From Sorangium cellulosum (GTDB lineage Bacteria; Myxococcota_A; Polyangia; Polyangiales; Polyangiaceae), in NCBI RefSeq assembly GCF_002950945.1, contig NZ_CP012673.1:13073501-13137500 (forward strand): a stretch of 64,000 nt of DNA, read 5' to 3'. Position 1 is the first letter of the stretch, and the number at the start of each line of letters is the position of its first letter. The position numbers and the translations under genes are program-made. Positions 27,371-36,826 of this stretch are shown here, piece after piece. Under the pieces are notes generated by a model. The model ran no database searches, had not been told where the DNA came from, and saw only the letters and a list, made by a program, of their open reading frames with translations.

Positions 27371-28519
27371 ATGATCCGCCGAGCCCTCTCCTGTGCCGCT
27401 GTCGCCGCCGCGCTGCTGGCGACCGCCCGGACCGCGCTCGCCGATCGCGTGGCGGTGCTCCCCGCGCGCGGCGGCACCGACGAGGCTGCCCGCAGCGCCG
27501 CCCAGGCCGAGGTCGCGCGCGGGCTCGCCGCGCTCGGCCACACCCCGGCGCCGGACAGCGCGGTCGCGGCCGCGCTCAAGGGCGTGGCCGACGGCGTCGC
27601 CGACACCGCGGACGAGTACCGCGCGGTGGGCGCGCAGGCGGGCGCCGACTGGGTCCTCGCCGCCACGGTCGAGCCCGCGGTCACCACCACACGCGTCGAG
27701 CTCACCGCGTACCTCGCCTCGACGGGGCGGGTCGAGTCCGTCGCGCGGGAGGTCGACCGGAGCGCGTCGCTCCGCGAGACGCAGGAGATGCTCGCCGTGC
27801 TCCTCCGCCCGGAAGGTGTCGGCGCCGGCGCGCTCCCCTGGGAGCAGCCCGCGCCCTCCGGCTCGACGGGCGCGCCGCCCGCCTCGCCCGTGGCCGCGGC
27901 GCCGCTCGTCGTGCCCCCGGTGCCCGAGCCGCCGCGGTCGCCGCCCGCGAAGCGGGTGCTGATGGCGTACCCGCTCGGCCCGGAGCGCGTCTGGCCCGCG
28001 TACTCGGGCGGGCGCCGGCTCGCGCTGTCGGCGTCGCTCGGCGCCGCGGTCGCGGCGGCGCGCCTCGAGGGCGCCAGCGGCAGCGCGGCCTCCATGGTCG
28101 GCGGCGTGCGCCTCGCCTACGCCGTCGGCGATCGCGGGTTCGAGCTGTTCGCCGGCGGCGGCGGCAACCTGGCCGGGCCGCCCGCGGGCTGGATCGAGGG
28201 CGGCGCGCGTTTGCTGCTCACGCCCAGCCTGGCGCCGCACGACGGCGCATGGCGCGCCTCCCCGCTCCACCTCGGCCCGTCGATCCAGCTCGGCGCGTTC
28301 TTCCGGGCGGCCGGCGCCGACGTCGTCGGCCCGGGCGGCGCGACGTACCGCGGCGACCTCGCGGTGCACCCCGCGCTCGGCGCGTCGCTCGACGTCGTCT
28401 TCGCGCTGAGCCGCTCGGCGCAGCTCGAGGCGCAGCTCGGCAACCTCCGGTGGATCCCCACGGCGGACGGCGCGCTCCTCCTGGTCGGCGCGACGTTCGG
28501 CGCGGGGCTCCGGTTCTGA
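27371..28519 (+). CDS. exported protein of unknown function
   Basis: A 382-aa protein with a signal peptide that ends near TALADR. Residues 25-140 resemble periplasmic TolB-N-like or FlgT-like domains that gather Ala-rich helices and strands (ALGHTPAPDSAVAAALKG; WVLAATVEPAVTTTRVELTA). A Pro-rich linker follows. The last 180 residues alternate strand-like segments and end in ATFGAGLRF, with a terminal Phe suggesting an outer-membrane beta-barrel. The stop is three bases before tsaE. Confidence 0.6.
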   Translation: MIRRALSCAAVAAALLATARTALADRVAVLPARGGTDEAARSAAQAEVARGLAALGHTPAPDSAVAAALKGVADGVADTADEYRAVGAQAGADWVLAATVEPAVTTTRVELTAYLASTGRVESVAREVDRSASLRETQEMLAVLLRPEGVGAGALPWEQPAPSGSTGAPPASPVAAAPLVVPPVPEPPRSPPAKRVLMAYPLGPERVWPAYSGGRRLALSASLGAAVAAARLEGASGSAASMVGGVRLAYAVGDRGFELFAGGGGNLAGPPAGWIEGGARLLLTPSLAPHDGAWRASPLHLGPSIQLGAFFRAAGADVVGPGGATYRGDLAVHPALGASLDVVFALSRSAQLEAQLGNLRWIPTADGALLLVGATFGAGLRF

Positions 28520-28522
28520 CCG

Positions 28523-29062
28523 ATGCGCGTCGAGCTGCCGAGCCGCCGCAGCACCATCCGCCTCGCGCGCGCGCTCGCCGGCCGCCTCGAGGGCGGCGAC
28601 CTGGTCGTCCTCGCGGGCGACCTCGGCGCTGGCAAGACGTTCTTCGCCCGCGCCCTCTGCCGTGCGCTCGGCGTGCCGACCGAGATCCCGGTCACCAGCC
28701 CGACCTTCACGCTGGTCCACGAGCACGAGGGCCGCGTCCCCATCGCGCACGCCGACGCGTACCGCCTCGGCGGCGCGTCCTCCTCGGAGGGCGCGCAGGG
28801 CGGCGCGGCCGCGGAGCTCGCGCAGCTCGGTCTCCGCGAGCGCCGCGCGGAGGGCGCGCTCGTCGTGGTCGAGTGGGGCGAGCCGTTCGTGGAGGCGCTC
28901 GGGGGCGACGCGCTCCTCGTCCACCTCGTCGCGCCCGAGGACCCTGGCGCGCCCGGCCGCGCTGCTGTGCTCGGCGCGACGGGGGTGCGGAGCGGCGCCG
29001 TGCTCGCGGCGCTCGCGGTCGATCTGGAGAGAAAAGGCGCCGCGCGCGCCGGTGCGCCGTGA
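28523..29062 (+). CDS. tsaE: tRNA threonylcarbamoyladenosine biosynthesis ATPase TsaE
   Basis: A 179-aa P-loop ATPase that supports TsaD/TsaB in making t6A37 in ANN-decoding tRNAs. Walker A is GDLGAGKTFFARAL, followed by the family motif SPTFTLVHEHEG and VVVEWGE (Walker B region). It starts three bases after the previous stop. The C-terminal 50 residues are Ala-rich and longer than the usual family length of about 150 aa. Confidence 0.9.
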   Translation: MRVELPSRRSTIRLARALAGRLEGGDLVVLAGDLGAGKTFFARALCRALGVPTEIPVTSPTFTLVHEHEGRVPIAHADAYRLGGASSSEGAQGGAAAELAQLGLRERRAEGALVVVEWGEPFVEALGGDALLVHLVAPEDPGAPGRAAVLGATGVRSGAVLAALAVDLERKGAARAGAP

Positions 29063-29140
29063 CGCGGGCGGGCGGCCCGAGCGGCCTTTGCGCGCGTGAG
29101 CCCGTGCGCGGCGGCCTGGCGTGATACAAGAGCGGGCACG

Positions 29141-29941
29141 GTGGAAAAAGGCGCGGAAACCAGCCGCAGCGAGCTGCTCGACAAGGCGCTGGCGCCCGTC
29201 CTCGGGTTCCTCGACAACATCGGCACCATCGTCACGCTCACCTCGCAGACGATCGTCTGGCTGGTGCGCCCGCCGTTCCGCCCCGCGCAGTTCCTCGCCG
29301 CGATGGACTTCCTCGGCGCGCAGTCGGTGTTCATCGTCGGCCTCACCGGCGTCTTCAGCGGCATGGTCGTCACGCTGCAGACCTCGTACGCGCTGCGCGC
29401 GTTCAGCGCCGAGGGCCGGGTCGGCGGCCTCGTCGCGGTCTCGCTCGCCCGCGAGCTCGCGCCGGTCTTCTCCGCGATCATGGTCACGGCCCGCGCCGGC
29501 AGCTCGATGGCCGCGGAGCTCGGCAACATGCGCGTCACCGAGCAGATCGACGCCATCGCGACGATGGGCGTGAGCCCGGTGCAGTACCTGCTCTCGCCGC
29601 GGCTGTTCGCCGCGGTCCTGATGCTGCCGCTGCTCTGCATCCTCTACACGAGCGTCGGCATGTGCGGCTCGTACCTCGTCGCCGTGCTCTGGCTCGGCGG
29701 CGACGAGGGCGCGTTCTTCCAGAGCATCCGCGACTTCGCCTTGCCCAAGGACATCTCCATGGGCCTCATCAAGGCGTGTGTGTTCGGCTTCATCGTCTCG
29801 GCGGTCTCGTGCCGGCACGGCTTCTTCGCCTCGGGCGGCGCGCGCGGCGTCGGCGTCGCGACGACGCGCGCGGTCGTCCAGAGCTGCATCGCCGTGCTCG
29901 TCACCAACTACATCCTGACCCAGCTGCTGCTCGACATGTGA
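29141..29941 (+). CDS. mlaE: MlaE-type ABC lipid transporter permease
   Basis: A 266-aa inner-membrane permease of the MlaE/YrbE family that moves phospholipids between membranes with an MlaF ATPase and an MCE protein. Five hydrophobic segments are seen, with the diagnostic stretch ARELAPVFSAIMVTARAGSS followed by MAAELGNMRVTEQIDAI. Start GTG 29141 is chosen by fit to family length; GTG 29096 is possible. No mlaF or mlaD follows: the toxin-locus scar begins ten bases after the stop, so the operon may have been interrupted there. Confidence 0.85.
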   Translation: MEKGAETSRSELLDKALAPVLGFLDNIGTIVTLTSQTIVWLVRPPFRPAQFLAAMDFLGAQSVFIVGLTGVFSGMVVTLQTSYALRAFSAEGRVGGLVAVSLARELAPVFSAIMVTARAGSSMAAELGNMRVTEQIDAIATMGVSPVQYLLSPRLFAAVLMLPLLCILYTSVGMCGSYLVAVLWLGGDEGAFFQSIRDFALPKDISMGLIKACVFGFIVSAVSCRHGFFASGGARGVGVATTRAVVQSCIAVLVTNYILTQLLLDM

Positions 29942-29951
29942 GCCACGGCGG

Positions 29952-30212
29952 CCCCGTCCGGTCGCGCAACGCTATCTCCAGCGCCGCGCTGTTCCCACGC
30001 CACGCCCTTACCGTCGCCACGAAGTCCGCCCGCGCGGCCACCACCCCGCCGCTCACGTCCTCCTCCAGCGCCCCGACCACCGCGTCCGCGTACGCCGCGT
30101 ACGGGTCCCGTCCCTCGTCGAACGCCCCCTCCACCTCCGCGATGTCCGGCACCTCCACCCACGGCACCTCGCTCGCCCCGAACGCGTACGCCTCCGGGTC
30201 GTCCGGGTTCCA
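29952..30212 (-). pseudogene. scar of a toxin gene (87 codons, both ends missing)
   Basis: This stretch encodes WNPDDPEAYAFGASEVPW through IALRDRTG and matches residues about 293-379 of the complete toxin at 38599-40797, with only scattered differences. It has no start codon and no C-terminal tip. It begins six bases after the stop of the candidate immunity gene at 30218-31414 and ends ten bases after the mlaE stop. It marks the edge of the island and looks like a recombination remnant. Confidence 0.85.
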
Positions 30213-30217
30213 CCTGC

Positions 30218-31414
30218 TCACGACGTAATGCCAAGTAAAAAGAGGGCGTCCGCCCATAGCGGCCAGAGGGTGCGGAATGGGTGGGTGGCCAGCAGGAGGC
30301 CACCGTTCGGAAGGCGCCGCACGTGGTAGGGCGAATGGCGCTCGATGAACCGGACGTGTCTGCCGGTGGCGACGGTCACCTCGTAGGACGGCTCGCCCTC
30401 TCGGGTCTCGGCCTCGTCGATGATCTCGTGGATGAGCTCGCGCGCGCGCGGCTCGACGGCGCGCCATGCGTCGTCCGTCAGCGCCGAGGCTTCGAGCGCT
30501 TCGAGCAGCAGGTCCGGGGGCGTCAAGAGCGCTTGGAGGACCTGCTCGCGCGTGATCTCGACGTCGCCCGGGAGCAGGGCGCGGGGTACACGCCGCACGG
30601 CGTCGTCGCGCGTGGGCCGCTCGCTCCGCGACCGGGAGGCATGGAGGTCCAGCGTTTCGTGCTCGCCGACGCGCTCGACGTGGCTCGCGACGCCGACGCG
30701 CGCCCCTCTGGGAGCGGCGTCGACGCGCGCCACGAGCTCCGAGAGCGGCAAGCGCGCGGCGCGCCCTACGATGTCGCCGTCGTGGAGGTGCATCCACGAC
30801 AGGGCGAGGTCACGCGCGACCGTCGCGGCGTCGGCGTGGTAGGTCGCGCACGCCTCGACCGGCGCGGGCCAGCGGAAGACGGCCGCGCACGCGCCCGTTG
30901 TCACCCGGACATGCGCGTCCGGCGCGCAGAGGCCGAGCAGGATGCCCTCCACGTCCTGCTCCATGTGCATGGAGATCATCGCCGCCTCGGCCTCCACGGA
31001 GCGCACGCCGCTGCCGATGGCCATCTCGAGGCAGTACGGGTAGAGCCCCTTCCATTCGTACGTACCCACGCCCAGGGGGCCGCTGGGCCACCGGCGATCG
31101 TAGTCTTCGCCGTAGCACTCCAGGGTCAGCCCATACCGGCCCAGCCACCGCCACGGCGAACCGAGACCTACATGTACCTCCGAGCCTGCCTTGAAGGCGG
31201 GACGTGTCACCGCGATGACCTCGTCGACGGGGATCTCGGGGCGCCACATCTCCTCGGAGACTCCGCGCGTCGAGAGCCTGACGTTGCAGAGCCCCCCAGG
31301 GTAGGCGAGCGCGGACAGGGCCGCCGCGAAGGCATCGAACCGGTCCACCTCGTCACACCACGCGTAGAAACCGGGGGCCCGCTCGCTGCGCGCTTGATTC
31401 ATATACCGACGCAT
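30218..31414 (-). CDS. candidate immunity protein, paralogue D
   Basis: A 398-aa protein without signal peptide, the most distal of four paralogues in the island. Shared blocks are CDEVDRFDAFAAALSAL near the N-terminus, CATYHADAATVARDLALSW mid-protein, and a strongly conserved end: FIERHSPYHVRRLPNGG and LWPLWADALFLLGI. It has no intact toxin partner; only an 87-codon toxin scar follows. ATG 31402 is an alternative start. By analogy with the two toxin-linked copies it is a candidate immunity protein, retained as protection against absent toxins. The family name is unknown to me. Confidence 0.7.
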   Translation of the reverse strand: MRRYMNQARSERAPGFYAWCDEVDRFDAFAAALSALAYPGGLCNVRLSTRGVSEEMWRPEIPVDEVIAVTRPAFKAGSEVHVGLGSPWRWLGRYGLTLECYGEDYDRRWPSGPLGVGTYEWKGLYPYCLEMAIGSGVRSVEAEAAMISMHMEQDVEGILLGLCAPDAHVRVTTGACAAVFRWPAPVEACATYHADAATVARDLALSWMHLHDGDIVGRAARLPLSELVARVDAAPRGARVGVASHVERVGEHETLDLHASRSRSERPTRDDAVRRVPRALLPGDVEITREQVLQALLTPPDLLLEALEASALTDDAWRAVEPRARELIHEIIDEAETREGEPSYEVTVATGRHVRFIERHSPYHVRRLPNGGLLLATHPFRTLWPLWADALFLLGITS

Positions 31415-31524
31415 CGAGATGCACCTATCTCACTTCCAGAGCTCCGACCATCACCTGGGGTGGCCACGGACCGAGCCGCCTCTGCGAAGAGGACGGGCGC
31501 GCCTTGCTCGACTTCCGGGTCCGC

Positions 31525-32604
31525 TCATCCCCCGGCGCACGCCCTGTCGCAGTGCTCGCCGCCGCAGTCGACCCCGAGCTCGTCCCCGTTCTCGACGGCG
31601 TCCTTGCAGTTCGGCGCCACGCACGCGCCGGCCCAGCAGACGCGGCTCTCGCAGTCCGCGCCGGTCTGGCAGCCCTCGCCCGCGGGGCAGCGGCGGGGGC
31701 ACTCCCCCCCGCAGTCCTCTCCCGTCTCGGGGCCGTTCATCGTGTCGTCGTCGCAGGTGGGCGCCCTGCAGAAGCCCCCGGCGCACACCCTCCCGATGCA
31801 GTCGGAGCCCACGAGGCACCGCGCGTCCTCGGGGCACGGGCGGCACGGGCCTCCACAGTTGAAGTCCGTCTCTCCGAGCGCTGTATCCAGCGACGTATTG
31901 ACGCAGTGCCGCAGCACGCACGCGATGTCGTCGCAAGCGTATCCCGACGGACAGTCGTTCGTCGTGGGGTTCGCGGCGTAGCACTCGACGCAGCGCCCCT
32001 CGTAGCAGAGACCGGCCCCGGTCTCCGGACAAACGAGCGAGAGCAGCGGTGCGTTCCGCGGCACGCCGGAGCTGCACAGATCCACGGTGCACTCGTTCCC
32101 GTCGTCGTAGACATCGAAGGCATCCGCGGTCTCCACCACCTCGCCGGCGGATGTGCACGCGATCTGCTTGCAGTCGCCCCGCACCTGCGATTCGGTCGGC
32201 CCTGGGTGGATCTCGAGCGTGCACTTGCCCTCGACGCACCGTCCGACACCGCACTCGGCATCTGGCGGCCCCCCGCAGTCCGCGTCGGTGTCGCACCACC
32301 CCGCCGGCTCGGGGATCCCGGCGCACTCCGCCGGCTTCTCGCCGCATTCATGGCACGGCCGGCACTCTTGAAAGCAGCTCGGCTCCTCCTGCCCGAGCGC
32401 GCAGCAGATGCCCTCGCCCGGCCTCGCGCACGTGCAGTGCCCGTCGACGCAGATCGCCCCCGGGATGTTCTGGACCTCCGACTGGCAATGGTCCGTCACG
32501 GCGCAGCGCCCATCCGTGTAGAGCCGATCCCCGCAGGCGCCGGAAAGCGCCGATCCCATGAGAAAAATCGATGCACCGGCGCAATGCAGCTTCGAGCGAA
32601 CCAT
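31525..32604 (-). CDS. Cys-rich lipoprotein with DCGG repeats
   Basis: A 359-aa surface lipoprotein. The signal peptide ends at SALSGAC. The mature part has about 48 Cys in short disulfide-rich modules. At the C-terminus a repeat occurs three times (FNCGGPCRPC, EDCGGECPRRC, VDCGGEHCDRAC), the pattern seen in many myxobacterial surface proteins. GGAGG lies nine bases before ATG 32604. It stands between immunity paralogues C and D on the same strand, but nothing links it functionally to the toxin genes. Confidence 0.78.
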   Translation of the reverse strand: MVRSKLHCAGASIFLMGSALSGACGDRLYTDGRCAVTDHCQSEVQNIPGAICVDGHCTCARPGEGICCALGQEEPSCFQECRPCHECGEKPAECAGIPEPAGWCDTDADCGGPPDAECGVGRCVEGKCTLEIHPGPTESQVRGDCKQIACTSAGEVVETADAFDVYDDGNECTVDLCSSGVPRNAPLLSLVCPETGAGLCYEGRCVECYAANPTTNDCPSGYACDDIACVLRHCVNTSLDTALGETDFNCGGPCRPCPEDARCLVGSDCIGRVCAGGFCRAPTCDDDTMNGPETGEDCGGECPRRCPAGEGCQTGADCESRVCWAGACVAPNCKDAVENGDELGVDCGGEHCDRACAGG

Positions 32605-32822
32605 GGGTACAGTCCTCCGGCACGAGGGCTGCAGGCGTCCCGGGAGCCCAGCTTCACCGGAGTGCCTGTCTGCCAAGCGAGAGCGCGCTAATAGCAGGTT
32701 CGGGGCGAGGCACCGAGGGAGGTCCTCACGATTTCTGTCGCGGCGGCGCCGCGACGCGGGCACCGGCGGGGCCGCCCGGCTCGTGCTGTCTACGGAATGG
32801 ACGTGAGGGGCTCGTCTCTGGG

Positions 32823-33893
32823 TCAGGACATCAGGCCGAGCGCGGAGAGGGCGTCGGCCCAGAGCGGCCAGAGCGTGCGGTAGGGATGGGTCGCCAGCAT
32901 CACGCCGCCGCTCGGCAGGCGGCGGAAGTGGAACGGGGCGTGGTCGACCAGGAAGTAGACGTGCTCGCCGGTCATCTCCACCCGCCAGACGGGTGGGCCT
33001 TTGCCTGTCACCGTGACCCGTTCGCCTCTCGCCCTGCTTTGCGCCGTCAGGTATAAGAGCTCGTCCGCGCGCGGCTCGGCGGCGCGCCACGCGTCGTCGG
33101 GCGCCGCCGCTGCTGATTCGAGCGCCTCAAGCAGTGCGGAGCCCGGCATGGCCAGCGCCTTGAGGACGGTCTCCCGGGAGAGCGCGAGAGATCGCCCGCT
33201 GTTGTCTCTCGGCAATACGCGGGCCCCAGCCGGCGCGGCGTCGACGCGAGCGTGCAGCGCCTCCAGCGACATGCCCGCGATTAGCGAAACCTTGTCCTTG
33301 TCGTGGAGGCTGAGCCACGACAGGGCGAGATCGCGCGCGATGTCGCGGGCGTCCGCGTGGTACGTCGCGCACATCGAGACCGGCGCGAGCCAGGTCCACG
33401 CGCTCGTGCAGCCGCCGGTCGAGACGCGCCCGCTCGCGTCCGGCGCGCAGAGGCGGAGCAGCAGGTCCTCAAGGCCGTCCAGAACCATGTGCCACGCGAC
33501 CTCGGCCTCAGCCTCCACGGAGCGCGGGCCGCTGCCCAAGGCGAGGTCCATTCGCATGCGGCCAAGGTCCTCGTAGTCATCGGGGTGCACGTGCATGGGA
33601 CCCCTCGGCGTGATGCGTTCGCTCTTGTCGGAGTAGCAGCGAAGAATGAGATCGACGGACTCTCCAGGGCTCAACGAGGTGGCGATGTGGGCTTCAGCAT
33701 CGGCGTGTCCGAAATGGGCTCGGATCTTCGCGACCGCCTCGTCGACGGAGGTCGCGCCGAAGCTCACGTTGGGGTGCATGTCCACGCCGATACAGTAAGG
33801 TGGGTCGTGGACGAGCGCCGAAAACGCCGCGCGGAGCGCGTCGACCCTAGCTGCCTCGTTACACCAGGCGAAGAAATTCGGTCCTGATCTCAT
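32823..33893 (-). CDS. candidate immunity protein, paralogue C
   Basis: A 356-aa cytosolic protein, closest in layout to paralogue B: both open with FFAWC and end in SALGLMS or CALGLMS. Shared blocks include CATYHADARDIARDLALSW, the DDAWRAAEPRA motif, and FHFRRLPSGGVMLATHPYRT near the end. The start is 28 bases after the stop of paralogue B, so it is probably co-transcribed with the truncated toxin and that immunity gene. It has no toxin of its own: an extra or orphan immunity gene. ATG 33893 has GGTGAT upstream. Confidence 0.72.
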   Translation of the reverse strand: MRSGPNFFAWCNEAARVDALRAAFSALVHDPPYCIGVDMHPNVSFGATSVDEAVAKIRAHFGHADAEAHIATSLSPGESVDLILRCYSDKSERITPRGPMHVHPDDYEDLGRMRMDLALGSGPRSVEAEAEVAWHMVLDGLEDLLLRLCAPDASGRVSTGGCTSAWTWLAPVSMCATYHADARDIARDLALSWLSLHDKDKVSLIAGMSLEALHARVDAAPAGARVLPRDNSGRSLALSRETVLKALAMPGSALLEALESAAAAPDDAWRAAEPRADELLYLTAQSRARGERVTVTGKGPPVWRVEMTGEHVYFLVDHAPFHFRRLPSGGVMLATHPYRTLWPLWADALSALGLMS

Positions 33894-33921
33894 ACGGGGA
33901 TCACCATGACGAAGCTCCTTG

Positions 33922-34968
33922 TCAGGACATGAGGCCGAGCGCGCAGAGCGCGTTGGCCCAGAGCGGCCAGAGGGAGCAGTACGGGTGAGTTGCCAGGACC
34001 ACGCCACCGCTCGGGAGGCGGCGCACGTGGAAGGGGGGGTGCTTTTTCACGAAATGGATGTGACCGTACGTGGACGTGCAGACCGGCCAGGTAGGTGGCC
34101 CCTCGCCGGTCTCCGAGATCTGGCGTGTCAGGTCCAAGATCGCGGTCGCGCGCGGCGCGGCCGCGCGCCATGCGTCGTCGGGCGCCGCCGAGGCTTCCAG
34201 CGCGTCGAGCAGCGCGGAGGGCGGTGCTGCCAGCGCCTTGAGGACGGTCTCGCGGGAGAGCGAACGTGAGCGCTCGCTCTTGCCTTTCATCGCAACGCGC
34301 GCGCCGCGTGGTGCGGCGTCGACGCGCGCGTGGAGCGCTTGCAGCGACATGCCCGCGATGCGCGGCACGCTCTCCTTGTCGTGGAGGTGCACCCACGACA
34401 AGGCGAGATCGCGGCCGAGCTCCTCCGCCTTCGCGTTGTACGTCGCGCACATGTCGACCGGCGCGTTCCAGTGCGCTTCATGCGTGCACGCGCCCGTCGG
34501 GATGCGCCCGCTCGCGTCCGGCGCACAGAAGCGGACGAGGAGATCCTCGAGGTCGTCCCGGATGAGCTGCGAGGCGACCACCGCCTCGACCTGGATCGAG
34601 CGCGGGCCTCTGCCCCAGGCGAGGTCGAAGTCAGAGGAAAGAAAATCCTGCTTTCCCCATGGATTCAAGGTGAGGGGGCCGTGCGGCACTTGACGTTCCC
34701 GTTCTTCGGAGTGGCACCAGATGTCGATGAGGGCGCGCTTGGAGCCGCTCAGCATCATTCGGAACGATACGCGAGCACTCGTCTGTCCTCCGAAGCGGGC
34801 GCGAGCGATCGCGAGCGCCTCGTCCACGGAGCCCGCTTCGAAGTCCTCGTCCGTCTGCACACGGATGAGGGCGCCCGGGGCGATGAGGGCCGATAGTGTC
34901 GCCGCGAGCGCGTCGAGCCGTTCTGGCTCGTCGCACCACGCGAAGAATCCAGGTCCTAATTCTCTCAT
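33922..34968 (-). CDS. candidate immunity protein, paralogue B
   Basis: A 348-aa protein whose ATG overlaps the stop of toxin B (ATGA, 34965-34968). This coupling is typical of toxin-immunity pairs, in which both proteins must be made together. Conserved blocks are CDEPERLDALAATLSAL, CATYNAKAEELGRDLALSW, DDAWRAAAPRA, and the C-terminal FHVRRLPSGGVVLATHPYCS. There is no signal peptide, as expected for protection from a cytosolic nuclease. Function is inferred from position and from divergence that parallels the toxin tips. Confidence 0.75.
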   Translation of the reverse strand: MRELGPGFFAWCDEPERLDALAATLSALIAPGALIRVQTDEDFEAGSVDEALAIARARFGGQTSARVSFRMMLSGSKRALIDIWCHSEERERQVPHGPLTLNPWGKQDFLSSDFDLAWGRGPRSIQVEAVVASQLIRDDLEDLLVRFCAPDASGRIPTGACTHEAHWNAPVDMCATYNAKAEELGRDLALSWVHLHDKESVPRIAGMSLQALHARVDAAPRGARVAMKGKSERSRSLSRETVLKALAAPPSALLDALEASAAPDDAWRAAAPRATAILDLTRQISETGEGPPTWPVCTSTYGHIHFVKKHPPFHVRRLPSGGVVLATHPYCSLWPLWANALCALGLMS

Positions 34969-36584
34969 AGCCGGATCACCTTGATAGGCCTGTTGAAGCC
35001 GTTCAGGGTCGCCCTCTTGCCCTTGTCCTCATCGAAGAGGTAATCGTCCTTGACACTGTACTTTTTACCACCGAGCTTCCCGCCCCGCTCCATGATGAGC
35101 TCGACCTCCTCGACATCTCCCACGAGCCCCCTCTGCCGTAGCCCCTCCATGCCGCTCGACAACTGCGCGATCACCCTGTCCCCCTCGACGTTGCGGCCCG
35201 CTTTTACCTCGCTCAGGATGAGCTTGTTCCGCGCGGACACCGTCAGGAAGTCGGGCGCCTTTAGATCGGCGAGCGCATCGTCCGATAACTTAGGCCAGAG
35301 CACCCTGCGCACCCCATCGTCGCCGACACCGAGGAGCGCCCGCCTGTCGCGGGTCAGGAACTTCGTCGCGTCCTTCTCGAACGCGTTCAGCGCCTTCTCC
35401 GTAACCGCTCCCGTCAGGTTCTTGTACCCGCGGAGCCTCCATACCTCGAACCCCTTGACAACGACCTTGTCGACCTCCGCGATCTCCCCGGCGATCCGGA
35501 TCCCACTCGGCGGTAGCGCGCCGGCGGCAGCAACGCCGTGCCAGATGTGCCCGACCGCCCCGAGCCCGAAGCCCAGCCCCGAGAAGATCCTCTCCTCGTC
35601 GCTCAGCTCTCGCCCCGCCGGCAGGCACCACTCCTTGCCCGTTACCGCCTCGCAGAGGTCGAGCGCCGGCCCCACCACCGGCACGAACCCCACCCCGATG
35701 CGCGTCGTCGCGTGCACGAGCGTCTGCATCACCTCCCCGTACGCCTCGAAGCCCTCGCCGACCGTCGACATCGCCCCCGCGAACGCGCTGATCGTCTGGT
35801 AGAGCTGCGTCTGCTCCAGATCGAGCCCGTCCCCCGTCCACTGGTTCAGGCTGTCCTTCATCTGGTCCGCCAGCGCATCGAACCGCGGCTTCAGCACCGT
35901 GTCCACCTGCGCCCGCAGATGCGCCGGCACCGGCGAGTCCTCGAACCAGTCCGACGCATCCATGTACCGCCGCACGTACGCCGTGATCCGGTTCTGCGCC
36001 TTCAGGAACGCGTTCGTCTCCGCCCGCGACACCCCCATCCGGTCGCGCATCGCGATCTCCAGCGCCGCGCTGTTCGCCCGCCATGCCCGCACGTGCGCCA
36101 CGAAGTCCGCCCGCGCGACCACCACCCCGCCGCTCACGTCCTCCTCCAGCGCCCCGATCACCGCGTCCGCGTACGCCGCATAGGGATCCCTCCCCTCGTC
36201 GAACGCCCCGTCCACCTCCGAGATGTCCGGCACCTCCACCCACGGCACGTCGCTCTCTCCGAGCGCGTACGCCATCGGGTCGTCAGGATCCCACCCTTCC
36301 GCGCGCGCACCCTGCGTCACGAGGTCCGCCACCTCGTCCGCCTGCGCGCCGAACTCGTCCATCAGCCGCGCGAGCTCGTCCTCCAGGTCGCTCACGCTCT
36401 GCTTCAGGTCGTCGATGAGCTGCTCCAGCGCCGCGCGCGTCTCCGGCGCGACCACGTCCTTGTACCGGTCGAGGATCGCGTCGAGGTCGGTCCGCGAGAT
36501 CTCGTCCAGCGGCCGGCTGACCAGGTCCTTCAGCTCGGTGTCGAGCTGCTGGAGCAGATCCATCGTCTCCGCCAGCCGCTCCAC
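34965..36584 (-). CDS. toxin B: N-terminally truncated toxin with PD-(D/E)xK-like tip
   Basis: A 539-residue frame, nearly identical over its first 345 residues to toxin A residues 196-540 and clearly divergent after that. Seen: a helical coiled-coil-like region (1-95), a WDPDDPMAYALG block, a hydrophobic pretoxin-like segment (IGVGFVPVVGPALDL, about 296-310; ELSDEERIFSGLGFGLGAVG, 326-345), then a tip with D445, E459, K461 and Q474 in PD-(D/E)xK-like order. The signal peptide and about 195 N-terminal residues are missing, removed by a deletion whose junction is at about 36675. GTG 36584 is only a formal start. It is either an orphan tip cassette or a decayed gene. Confidence 0.75.
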   Translation of the reverse strand: MERLAETMDLLQQLDTELKDLVSRPLDEISRTDLDAILDRYKDVVAPETRAALEQLIDDLKQSVSDLEDELARLMDEFGAQADEVADLVTQGARAEGWDPDDPMAYALGESDVPWVEVPDISEVDGAFDEGRDPYAAYADAVIGALEEDVSGGVVVARADFVAHVRAWRANSAALEIAMRDRMGVSRAETNAFLKAQNRITAYVRRYMDASDWFEDSPVPAHLRAQVDTVLKPRFDALADQMKDSLNQWTGDGLDLEQTQLYQTISAFAGAMSTVGEGFEAYGEVMQTLVHATTRIGVGFVPVVGPALDLCEAVTGKEWCLPAGRELSDEERIFSGLGFGLGAVGHIWHGVAAAGALPPSGIRIAGEIAEVDKVVVKGFEVWRLRGYKNLTGAVTEKALNAFEKDATKFLTRDRRALLGVGDDGVRRVLWPKLSDDALADLKAPDFLTVSARNKLILSEVKAGRNVEGDRVIAQLSSGMEGLRQRGLVGDVEEVELIMERGGKLGGKKYSVKDDYLFDEDKGKRATLNGFNRPIKVIRL

Positions 36585-36676
36585 CCGCGGCGCGTTCGCG
36601 ACGAGCTCCTTGGCGATCTCCGCCAGCAGGATCTCGATGTCGCGCGCCAGCGCCGGGTTGATCTCCGCGAGGCTCC

Positions 36677-36826
36677 CTTGCGGATCCGCGACCGCGCGAT
36701 CACCTCGCGCGCCCCCTCCTCCATCAGCAACACGCGCAGAGCCTCCCGGCGCAGCGCGATCCCGCCGAGCAGCGCCGTCGCCGTCGCGTCGCTCCGGGCG
36801 ACCCGCCGCTGCGTGTACCCCAGGTT
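36677..36826 (-). pseudogene. fragment of the toxin-cassette lipoprotein gene
   Basis: About 150 bases that match the lipoprotein gene at 41180-41327 (RRVARSDATATALLGGIALR and following residues). The fragment is fused to toxin B sequence at about 36675 and is out of frame with it. It shows that a whole lipoprotein-toxin-immunity cassette once stood here and lost about 870 bp, from the middle of the lipoprotein gene into the toxin gene. The upstream end stops at 36826, next to unrelated lower-GC sequence. Confidence 0.85.
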
